64,000 nt of DNA. Origin: an uncultured Lachnospiraceae bacterium (GTDB lineage: Bacteria; Bacillota; Clostridia; Lachnospirales; Lachnospiraceae). Of this stretch, positions 16,845-24,845 are shown piece after piece. Every line of letters begins with the position of its first letter. Within the stretch, counting starts at the first letter, position 1. The notes below the pieces were generated by a model that saw only the letters and a program-made list of their open reading frames with translations, did not search any database and was not told where the DNA came from. The DNA lies in contig CAMJHQ010000001.1 in assembly GCA_946405625.1 (NCBI GenBank), forward strand, positions 98,083 to 162,082, in the 5' to 3' direction. Made by a program: the position numbers and the translations under genes.

Positions 16845-19800
16845 TATAAACAGAATCAGAGTAAACAATGTTAAATATAATTTCGGTACGCAGAGTTATG
16901 ATGATTTCATAATGAAAATGTACGGCAGAAACACCTTGTATGACCTTGCGAACGGAGGCGGCAAGTCTGTTCTTATGCTGCTTCTGATGCAGTGCGTGAT
17001 TCCGAATTCCACGCTTGATGATAAGCAGCCGATAGAGAAGCTTTTCAGGGGAAATGATAATACCTGCATACATTCTCTTATCGAGTGGAAGCTGGATGAC
17101 TGTGATATAACAGAAGGACTCCGTTATATGACAACCGGCTTTGCGGCAAAGAAGGCAGGAGGCGGAAAGGATGCTGATCAGGTAACTATCGAAGGCGTTC
17201 AGACCGAGGAAGTATCTGCAGATGATGAGAAGACTACTGCAGAGATAGAGTATTTCAATTACTGCATTTTCTACAGAGATTACAACAAGAATGATATTAT
17301 AAATCTTCCGCTCATAAAGGGTGAGGAGAGAATAACATATAAGGGACTTAAGAATTATCTGCTCGACCTTGCCAGAACCGACAAGAATATAATTGTAAAG
17401 GTTTTTGACAGGAAGGGCGAGTATCAGAGGTTTATAGCGGATTACGGACTTTATGAAAGTCAGTGGGAACTGATAAGAGGTATCAACCGTACAGAAGGTC
17501 ATGTAAGAACGTACTTTGAAACTAATTTCAGAACAACGAGAAAGGTTATCGAGGACCTTCTGATAGAAGAGATAATAGAGAAAGCCTATGCTGTAAAAAC
17601 AGCAGCTGCATCCGGAAATGCGGGCAATACCGCAAGTCTGCTCATGACTATTCAGGAAGAGCTTAAGACTCTTGCCGAAAAGAAGAAGAGGATAGCTGAT
17701 TACGATCATGAGAAGGAACTGGTTCAGCTTCTTGCAGACAGAATAGGAACATTTGAGGAGCTTTTCAGAGAGAAAGAAAAGACTGCCCGTGGCTTTGCTG
17801 CAATCTACAGAACAATAGAGACAGAGAAGAAAAATGCGGACGAAGAGCTTGCAAAGCTTGAGCAGGAGCTTGAAGAGCTTTCGAACGGTTCGGACAGGAT
17901 AAATCATGAGATCCAGCAGCTGAAGATCGAGATCACCAAGAAGGAAAGAGACGAGGCCGAAAAGAGGGCAGCACTTCTCGGGGAAGAACTTGAGAAGATC
18001 GAAGCTCTTATATCCGACAGAAGGAAGGATCTTAACGAGAGAATAGCAGCAGGCGAATATATAGATCTTCTTGATGCAAGAGAGAAGCTTGCCGCACTTG
18101 AGAATGAAAGACGTGCTGCGGAAAACGCACAGGACGGAAAAGTTGATAAGGGCTGTATAGCATATAATATCAGACTCCGCATGGAGGAAAAGGCTGCCGA
18201 GATAACAGGCAAGGAGCAGAAAATATCGAATCATATACACAAGCTTTCGGAGGAAAGAGATTCGATAGAAAGACTTCGTGATGCGGCAGTTCAGAATCTT
18301 GCGGTTATAGAAAGTAAGCTTCAGGACAGAGATGAGAAGTTTGCCGAGTGCCGGAGAAAGACCGAAGAACTTGGGGAAGGTCTCTCGGAGAGAAAACTTC
18401 TTCCACCGAGAGAGCTGCTTGATGAAGCATCAAGGAAGAAAGTAAAGACTAAGGCGGATATTGAACGTCTTACTGTCGAAGAAAGCAGAGTATCGGCTGA
18501 ACTTCAGCAGCTTACACAGGAGAAAAATCAGCTCGAGCAGAAGGAAGCTATCCTGAAGGAGAATGAAGCCGGATTTAAGCTTAATATAGATAAGCAGCGT
18601 GAAGAAGCCGGAAGACTGAAGAGTCTAGCGGGCATTTACGGAATGAATGATGATTACAGTGGAGACAGCAAGTCTGTTGAGAAGCTTGCGGAACTGATCC
18701 AGTCTGCAATCAGAAAGGACTATATCAGAGTCCATGAAACAGGAAAAGCGGCAGAGCTTTCCGAAAAACGCCTGAAGGATATCGAGATGGGCGTTGTGCT
18801 TAAGCGTTCTGAAGATATTGAAAAGGTAAGAGAGTATATTATTACACGCCACAGTCATAGTGCGATAACGGGAATAGACTATCTTTCCGCTCTCGGAAGT
18901 GAGAAGCGTGCAGAGCTGCTTAAGGTAAATCCGTCGCTTCCGTATGGAATAATCGTAGAGGATCTTGCAGCTGTGACAGACGATCCCGGTCTCAGAGAGA
19001 TAGAAACTTCTACGGAAGTTATGCTCTATGATAAGGAGAACCTTGACAGTGCTCATAATATTATCGGTGAAAATGTATTTGCAGTCAGACGCGGAAGTGA
19101 CTATTTTACCGACGAAGAAACCGTTAATCGATTAAAGAATCTTGAAACTGAAAATCTCAGGAATCTGAATGAAGAGAAAAGAGCAGTTCAGGATATGCTT
19201 GCTACAAAGCAGGCAGACCTCGCATTTACGGAAATATATATCGGAAAGGGATATGATACCCTTGAAGAAAGAATAAAGGAAAATGAAAAACAGCTGAGAG
19301 CTGTGGAGGATAGTCTTCTTGAAGCTGAAGAACGTGAAAGACGCCTTCTTTCCGAAAAAGAAGAGTTCGAAGGTAAGCTTAATTCATGTGAAGCAGAGCT
19401 GAAACTTACAGACGCAGATATAGTCATTCTTCGAGAGATGGCGGAAATAGCCGAGGAAGAAAGACATCTTACACGTGATACTGCAGAGCTTAAAGCTTCA
19501 AAGGATAGTACTGAGCAGGCACTTTCTTCAAATGAAATGAAGCTCAGGAAGATTTCATCCGAGATGGCAGATTTGGAAGCTATGAACAGTCAGCTTCGGG
19601 ATGAACGCCGTGAGATGGATTTCAACTGGGACAAGAAGTATTCGGTTTATTATACGGATACGGTAAGACCAGACCTTAATATGTCACTTGCAGAGCTCGC
19701 ATCATTATTTGACAGGCAGGCTGCTGACGGAGAGGGCGAAGTGTTCTCGAGAGAGAAAGAAAAGCTTCTCAGAGATACTCTTTCCGACAGCGTGAGAAGA

Positions 19801-21288
19801 CTGGAAAAATCAATTGAAGATAAAGAAGTTGAATGGGCAAGGCTTGAAGAAAAAGCCAAGTCAGGACAACTCTTTAAAACTCCGGAGCAGGAACTCGGAA
19901 GTATCGAGGCTGATATAATGAAGCTCTCGGAGGATTATAAAGTCAAGGCTGAGCAGCATTCGGCTGTGAAAACGGACTTTGAAAGGATCATGGGAAAGCT
20001 CGAGTATGCAGAGAAGGCACTTCATGATAAGTATGGTGAAGATATAGAACTTCCTCAGAATCTGGATCATGATAAGGAACTTCTCAGAAGACAGCAGGAG
20101 CTTACGGAACTCGAATCGAAGATTTCGGAGGCTGATAAGAAGCTTAAGAGTTTCAGAAGAAGAGTAAATGACAGCGAAGAGCTTATGCGTTATGCGGGAC
20201 GTATAACCGAGAAGGAAGCTATAGATACATCGGGAGCGGAAATACTCGGACAGGACAGGGATCTGAGAGTGATGTTTGATGATCTCCTGCTTGATTATGA
20301 CAGAATTAATAAGAAAATAGATCGTATCAAGAATGATACACTTAAGGTTAAAATGATGGTCGTCGATTCTCTTCAGACAGTTGGAGCTTTCCAGCTGGCG
20401 AATTCTGTAAGAGATGAAGTCGAGCTTCCGTCAACCAGAAGAGAAGCGGATGAACTTCTTAAGAAGCTTAACTCTGAGGCCGAGCTTATCACTCTCGAGA
20501 AGGAAAGGATAGAGACCGGACTTACAAGTATGGAGAAGCTGCGTGAGAGTTTCATCGATCAGTGTATAGAGAGATGTCTGGATGTTAAGACGGAACTCGG
20601 AAAGCTGCAGCATTTATCTGAGATAACTCTCGGAGATGAAGATATAGAAATGATCAAGCTGTCGATTCCTTATGTAAAGGATGAATTTATGAAAGACAGA
20701 ATGTCAGACTATATCGACAGGATAGTTGCCGAGCTTGATAAGAAAGCATCAGAAAGTGAGAGACAGAAGTTCCTGAATCAGAGTCTTTCGATGAAGAAGC
20801 TTTTCAGTGTTATCGTAACCGATATGAACCGTATCAAGCTTTCGCTTTATAAGAGAGAGCGAATCAAGGAGCAGAGCAGATATCTGAAGTATGAAGAGGC
20901 TGTCGGAAGTACGGGACAGTCACAGGGTATTTACATACAGTTCCTGATCTCTGTTATAAATTATATTTCGGGAATGTACTCTTCGGGTGATGGTCAGAAG
21001 AGAACCAAAACACTCTTTATTGATAACCCGTTCGGAGCAGCGAAGGATATATATATCTGGGAGCCGATATTCAGACTTCTTCAGGAAAACTTCGTACAGC
21101 TTGTGGTTCCGACTCGAGGCGCCACTCCGGAGATTACAGGAAGATTTGATATTAATTATATACTCGGACAGCAGAAAACAGGAAAACGCTCGACAACAGT
21201 TGTTGTTAATTACAGCAGCAAGACTGATACAGAAGAACTTGAATATATCCAGCTGGATTATGAACAACAGACTTTCGATTTTGTCTAA
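16837..21288 (+). CDS. JetC/MukB-like SMC ATPase
   Basis: The 1483-residue protein has an ATPase head split between its ends and about 1200 residues of mostly coiled coil. The Walker A region is ANGGGKSVLM (residues 38-47). The C-terminal signature is STGQSQG (about 1358-1364), where SMC proteins have SGGxQ. Walker B is TLFIDNPFG (Asp near 1396), with Asn where the catalytic Glu usually sits. Such proteins extrude or entrap DNA; in Wadjet the complex recognises small circular DNA and a fourth subunit, JetD, cuts it. No JetD-like gene follows. Possible roles are chromosome organisation, plasmid restriction using a nuclease elsewhere, or an unknown activity. Confidence 0.75.
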   Translation: MPNINRIRVNNVKYNFGTQSYDDFIMKMYGRNTLYDLANGGGKSVLMLLLMQCVIPNSTLDDKQPIEKLFRGNDNTCIHSLIEWKLDDCDITEGLRYMTTGFAAKKAGGGKDADQVTIEGVQTEEVSADDEKTTAEIEYFNYCIFYRDYNKNDIINLPLIKGEERITYKGLKNYLLDLARTDKNIIVKVFDRKGEYQRFIADYGLYESQWELIRGINRTEGHVRTYFETNFRTTRKVIEDLLIEEIIEKAYAVKTAAASGNAGNTASLLMTIQEELKTLAEKKKRIADYDHEKELVQLLADRIGTFEELFREKEKTARGFAAIYRTIETEKKNADEELAKLEQELEELSNGSDRINHEIQQLKIEITKKERDEAEKRAALLGEELEKIEALISDRRKDLNERIAAGEYIDLLDAREKLAALENERRAAENAQDGKVDKGCIAYNIRLRMEEKAAEITGKEQKISNHIHKLSEERDSIERLRDAAVQNLAVIESKLQDRDEKFAECRRKTEELGEGLSERKLLPPRELLDEASRKKVKTKADIERLTVEESRVSAELQQLTQEKNQLEQKEAILKENEAGFKLNIDKQREEAGRLKSLAGIYGMNDDYSGDSKSVEKLAELIQSAIRKDYIRVHETGKAAELSEKRLKDIEMGVVLKRSEDIEKVREYIITRHSHSAITGIDYLSALGSEKRAELLKVNPSLPYGIIVEDLAAVTDDPGLREIETSTEVMLYDKENLDSAHNIIGENVFAVRRGSDYFTDEETVNRLKNLETENLRNLNEEKRAVQDMLATKQADLAFTEIYIGKGYDTLEERIKENEKQLRAVEDSLLEAEERERRLLSEKEEFEGKLNSCEAELKLTDADIVILREMAEIAEEERHLTRDTAELKASKDSTEQALSSNEMKLRKISSEMADLEAMNSQLRDERREMDFNWDKKYSVYYTDTVRPDLNMSLAELASLFDRQAADGEGEVFSREKEKLLRDTLSDSVRRLEKSIEDKEVEWARLEEKAKSGQLFKTPEQELGSIEADIMKLSEDYKVKAEQHSAVKTDFERIMGKLEYAEKALHDKYGEDIELPQNLDHDKELLRRQQELTELESKISEADKKLKSFRRRVNDSEELMRYAGRITEKEAIDTSGAEILGQDRDLRVMFDDLLLDYDRINKKIDRIKNDTLKVKMMVVDSLQTVGAFQLANSVRDEVELPSTRREADELLKKLNSEAELITLEKERIETGLTSMEKLRESFIDQCIERCLDVKTELGKLQHLSEITLGDEDIEMIKLSIPYVKDEFMKDRMSDYIDRIVAELDKKASESERQKFLNQSLSMKKLFSVIVTDMNRIKLSLYKRERIKEQSRYLKYEEAVGSTGQSQGIYIQFLISVINYISGMYSSGDGQKRTKTLFIDNPFGAAKDIYIWEPIFRLLQENFVQLVVPTRGATPEITGRFDINYILGQQKTGKRSTTVVVNYSSKTDTEELEYIQLDYEQQTFDFV

Positions 21289-21293
21289 GATAA

Positions 21294-21444
21294 GCGGTGA
21301 AATACATATGCTTTCCTGCTTGCAGGAAAAAGCATATGTATTACCACCGCAAGAAAGCATGAGGATGGAGCGATTTGTGTAAGCAAATCAGCGGAATCCG
21401 AATGCTTTCAGGATTGCGGGAGCAGCGAAGCTGCGCAGCAATCC
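21294..21444. other. Hairpin-rich intergenic segment
   Basis: The 248-base gap holds a 57-base hairpin (GCGGTG paired with CACCGC outside, ATACATATGC paired with GCATATGTAT and CCTGC with GCAGG inside; 21294-21350), a small GATTTG/CAAATC hairpin, and a third one with arms GGATTGC and GCAATCC plus an inner GCAGC/GCTGC (21411-21444). None is followed by a T-run, so a simple terminator is unlikely. It could be a processing site or a palindromic intergenic repeat. Confidence 0.55.
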
Positions 21445-21536
21445 GTATATCTTAGACATAGATATAAAGCAATAACCCAGCCACTAAAGCAATCCACAAC
21501 CTGGAAAAGAATAGATCACACTCCCGGAGGATTTCT

Positions 21537-22388
21537 ATGTACATTATCGATTCCAAAACAATAGTCACGCCTCAAAACGGACTGAATATATATCGTGGAC
21601 GTACCGAGTCGAGCATTATCAGTATGGAACCGGAGATAACGGATATAGGTGTGAAGCCGGAAGCCGATATTCTTCTTGCGGGCACGCTTAAGAAGCGTAA
21701 GAGTAAGGGAATGATACTTGCGGGCAACATGGGTGATCCCTATAACGACCTTGAGAAGGAATACGGACTCATGCGTAAGAGTCTCAGGTATATCAGCTTC
21801 TATGATTTCGGAATAGTGATCACGACAAGAAGAGAACTGCTTCTCAGAGATATTGATCTTCTGAAAGAGATAAACAGGAAGACCAAGGCGGTTGTAGAGA
21901 TACCGATTCCGTCGATAGAGATAGAAAAACTTAAACTGATAGACGGAGGCAGCCTCGGAGAGAGGATTGCACTTATGGAGAGCCTTTCAAAGGAAGAAAT
22001 TCCTTTTATCATAAATATTTATCCGCTGGTGCCGTATGTTAATGATGATCCTGTAGTATTGAAGAGTATGCTCGGAGTACTGCAGTCATATAAGCCTGCG
22101 GCAATAGATCTCGGTGGGGCAAAAATACCGCTTATCAAAAAGCAGATGGATTTCTTCTATCTTGAATATCAGAAGAGATTTCCAGAAGAATACGGCAAGT
22201 ATATTGATGTGCACGGACGTTCAAAGGAAATTATAATTGATTCCGAGATTGAACTTCGTGACGAAGTGAGACGTACGGCAACAAAGATAGGGGCACTCTG
22301 GAGTCCACCTGAAATTCTTGACTGGAAGAGAAAATACGAGAACAAACAGATGGGCGATCAGATCACATTTGACTTTGGGACAGAGTAG
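21537..22388 (+). CDS. Radical SAM SPL-like homologue lacking the cluster cysteines
   Basis: The 283-residue protein resembles the spore-photoproduct-lyase-like radical SAM group: LNIYRG at the start, GNMGDPYNDLEKEYGLMRKSL, ITTRRELLLRDIDLL, then VVEIPIPS. In that family YRG is followed at once by CxxxCxxC. Here the three positions are Arg22, Ser26 and Ser29, so it cannot bind the usual [4Fe-4S] cluster in this way. The rest of the TIM-barrel fold seems well kept, which argues for a conserved non-enzymatic or non-SAM role over decay. GGAGG lies seven bases before the ATG. It follows the SMC-like operon after 248 bases. Confidence 0.65.
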   Translation: MYIIDSKTIVTPQNGLNIYRGRTESSIISMEPEITDIGVKPEADILLAGTLKKRKSKGMILAGNMGDPYNDLEKEYGLMRKSLRYISFYDFGIVITTRRELLLRDIDLLKEINRKTKAVVEIPIPSIEIEKLKLIDGGSLGERIALMESLSKEEIPFIINIYPLVPYVNDDPVVLKSMLGVLQSYKPAAIDLGGAKIPLIKKQMDFFYLEYQKRFPEEYGKYIDVHGRSKEIIIDSEIELRDEVRRTATKIGALWSPPEILDWKRKYENKQMGDQITFDFGTE

Positions 22389-22483
22389 TGAAATAATGTG
22401 TGTCCGTAGAGAGTTAACTATTCGGTATGTGATATAGCACTGCCGGTTGATAATAGAGCATTTAGAGAAAGAGGAGAAAAATT

Positions 22484-23656
22484 ATGAATTACAATGAAAT
22501 GAGTTTGAAGCTTCATGAGGAAAACAAGGGAAAGATGGAGATTGCACTCAAGTGTCCGCTTGAGAACAAGGATGATCTTTCCACAGCGTATACACCGGGT
22601 GTTGCGCAGCCTTGTATCGAAATACATAACAATCCTGATGATGCTTATAAATATACACTTAAGCAGAATACGGTTGCTGTAGTTTCAGATGGAACAGCAG
22701 TTCTCGGCCTCGGAGATATCGGACCTCTTGCAGCAATTCCTGTTATGGAAGGTAAGTCAGTTCTTTTCAAGAGATTCGGTAATGTTGATGCATTTCCTAT
22801 CTGCCTTGATACTACTGATGTAGATGAGATAGTTGAGACGGTTAAGAGAATAGCTCCTTCATTCGGAGGAATAAACCTCGAGGATATTTCTGCTCCGAGA
22901 TGTTTCGAAATAGAGGAAAAGCTTAAGAAAGAACTTGATATTCCTGTATTCCATGACGATCAGCACGGAACTGCTATCGTATGTACAGCAGGACTTACAA
23001 ATGCACTTAAGATTGTAGGAAAGAAATGGGATGAGATCAGCATCGTTATAAACGGTGCCGGTTCTGCAGGTATTTCAATCTGCAAGCTGTTCCAGAGCTT
23101 TGGAGCTAAGGACGTTATTCTTATAGACAGCCAGGGAGCTCTTGTTGACGGTGATCCGAGACTCAATCCGGCTAAGCAGGCAATCGCTGCAGTAACAAAC
23201 AAGAATAAGGAAACAGGTAAGCTTGAGGACGTTATAAAGGGTAAGGACGTTTTCATCGGCGTTTCTGCACCTGGCGTTCTGACAAAGGAAATGGTTGAGA
23301 CTATGGCAAAGGATCCGATCATTTTTGCTATGGCAAATCCTACACCGGAAATCATGCCGGATGAAGCAAAGGCAGGCGGAGCAAGAATAGTTGCAACAGG
23401 CCGTTCGGATTTCCCAAATCAGATCAACAATGTGCTCGTATTCCCGGGAATCTTCAGAGGTGCGCTGGATGCGAGAGCTACAGGTATTACAGAGCCTATG
23501 AAGGTAGCTGCTGCAAAGGCAATCGCTTCAATTGTAACAGATGAGGAATTAAATGAGGATTACATTATCCCTAATCCGTTTGATGATCGTGTAGCACCTG
23601 CAGTTGCAAAGGAAGTTGCCGAAGAAGCAAGAAGATCGGGAATAGCACGCGCATAA
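22484..23656 (+). CDS. Malic enzyme (oxaloacetate-decarboxylating malate dehydrogenase)
   Basis: The enzyme oxidises malate to pyruvate and CO2 with NAD(P)+. The 390-residue length is typical of the short bacterial type. Motifs: TAYTPGVAQPC, NTVAVVSDGTAVLGLGDIG, NLEDISAPRCFEIE (metal-binding), FHDDQHGTA, and the nucleotide-binding INGAGSAGISICKLF. AGAGGAGA precedes the ATG. The C-terminal phosphotransacetylase domain of long forms is absent. Cofactor preference is not clear from sequence. Confidence 0.95.
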   Translation: MNYNEMSLKLHEENKGKMEIALKCPLENKDDLSTAYTPGVAQPCIEIHNNPDDAYKYTLKQNTVAVVSDGTAVLGLGDIGPLAAIPVMEGKSVLFKRFGNVDAFPICLDTTDVDEIVETVKRIAPSFGGINLEDISAPRCFEIEEKLKKELDIPVFHDDQHGTAIVCTAGLTNALKIVGKKWDEISIVINGAGSAGISICKLFQSFGAKDVILIDSQGALVDGDPRLNPAKQAIAAVTNKNKETGKLEDVIKGKDVFIGVSAPGVLTKEMVETMAKDPIIFAMANPTPEIMPDEAKAGGARIVATGRSDFPNQINNVLVFPGIFRGALDARATGITEPMKVAAAKAIASIVTDEELNEDYIIPNPFDDRVAPAVAKEVAEEARRSGIARA

Positions 23657-23659
23657 TAT

Positions 23660-23775
23660 AATCACAGCCTTCCCATCACGGGGAAGCAGAGAATTGAGAA
23701 AATCACAGCCTTCCCATCACGGGGAGGCAGAGAATTGAGAAAATCACAGCCTTCCCTTCTTAAGGGGAAGGCTTG
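23660..23775 (+). repeat. 41-bp tandem repeat, almost three copies, ending in a hairpin
   Basis: Units begin at 23660, 23701 and 23742, exactly 41 bases apart. Each opens AATCACAGCCTTCCC and the first two close with CAGAGAATTGAGAA. Copies 1 and 2 differ at one or two positions. The last copy is cut short and forms a 9-bp stem (AGCCTTCCC with GGGAAGGCT), in effect a terminator-like hairpin without a clear T-run. It lies four bases after the malic enzyme stop. Confidence 0.85.
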
Positions 23776-23814
23776 ATTAAAGATGAAGGTTAACTAAATT
23801 ACGGAGGAACATAA

Positions 23815-24747
23815 ATGGGTGACATACAGAAGCTGACAAATGTTCAGAATACGGTAAACACTGTAATTAAAGGTAAGGAACACGTTGTAGAAAGTGTGCT
23901 TGCTGCAATAATTGCCGGAGGCCATATCCTGATGGAGGATATACCGGGAGTTGGAAAAACAACGCTCGCAATGACATTTGCGAGAGCTCTCTCGCTGGAT
24001 TATAAGAGAACGCAGTTCACACCGGATGTTCTTCCGAGCGATATTTTGGGTTTCTCAATGTATAACAGTGCGACTAAGGAATTCGAGTATAGACCGGGAG
24101 CGGTATTCTGTAATCTCTTCCTTGCAGATGAGATCAACAGAACAAGCCCGAAGACACAGTCGGCTCTGCTTGAGGTTATGGAAGAAGGAACAGCTACTGT
24201 CGATGGAGTAACCAGAGCACTTCCGGACCCATTTACTGTAATAGCTACGGAAAATCCATACGGTTCATCCGGAACACAGATGCTTCCGGAATCACAGCTC
24301 GACAGATTCATGATCTGTGTATCTATGGGATATCCGGAACATGAAGATGCAGTAGCAATCCTTAAGGGAAATGCATACAATCCGGTAAGTCATGTAACAC
24401 CGGCACTTGGTCTGCAGGAGCTTAAGCAGTTACGTGATGAATGTAATAATCTTTTCATCAGAGATGAGATATATGAATATATAGTTGACATTGTAGAGGA
24501 AACAAGAAGAAACAGCCTTTTCTCTATGGGAGCAAGTCCTCGAGGAACAATAGCTATCCTTAAGATGGCAAAGGCAATGGCGATAATAGACAATCGTGAT
24601 TTTGTTACTGCAGAGGATGTGCAGAAGGTTGTAAGAAGTACACTCGGACACAGAATAAAGCTTGGACAGCGTTCCCGTGCCGAAGGTATAGATATGGATA
24701 AGGCAATCAAGCTGCTTCTTGAGACAGTCAGAGCTCCGAGAAGTTAG
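23815..24747 (+). CDS. MoxR-family AAA+ ATPase
   Basis: MoxR ATPases act as chaperones that mature or activate partner complexes, often VWA proteins. The 310-residue protein has Walker A DIPGVGKTT, the pore-region FTPDVLPSDILG, Walker B LFLADEINR, sensor 1 TENPY and the arginine-containing ESQLDRFM. Most MoxR genes are followed by a DUF58 gene and transglutaminase or VWA genes. Here none follows, so the partner must be elsewhere, perhaps the VWA protein at the window start. GGAGG precedes the ATG. Confidence 0.93.
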   Translation: MGDIQKLTNVQNTVNTVIKGKEHVVESVLAAIIAGGHILMEDIPGVGKTTLAMTFARALSLDYKRTQFTPDVLPSDILGFSMYNSATKEFEYRPGAVFCNLFLADEINRTSPKTQSALLEVMEEGTATVDGVTRALPDPFTVIATENPYGSSGTQMLPESQLDRFMICVSMGYPEHEDAVAILKGNAYNPVSHVTPALGLQELKQLRDECNNLFIRDEIYEYIVDIVEETRRNSLFSMGASPRGTIAILKMAKAMAIIDNRDFVTAEDVQKVVRSTLGHRIKLGQRSRAEGIDMDKAIKLLLETVRAPRS

Positions 24748-24845
24748 CATATTATATTTCGGATAGTACAAGAGGGTAGTACCGGAATCCGGAGATTCAA
24801 ATGGGGTAACTGTTTCAGGGTTTTGGAAATATACAGGAGAATTAA

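Noticed and set aside
16807..18240. Minus-strand open frame of 477 codons inside the SMC-like gene
   Set aside because: Antisense of Glu/Lys/Leu-rich coiled-coil codons readily gives long Leu/Phe/Ser frames; no motif and no start signals.
23660..23775. CRISPR-like array
   Set aside because: The 41-bp units follow each other directly with no unique spacers and there are no cas genes.
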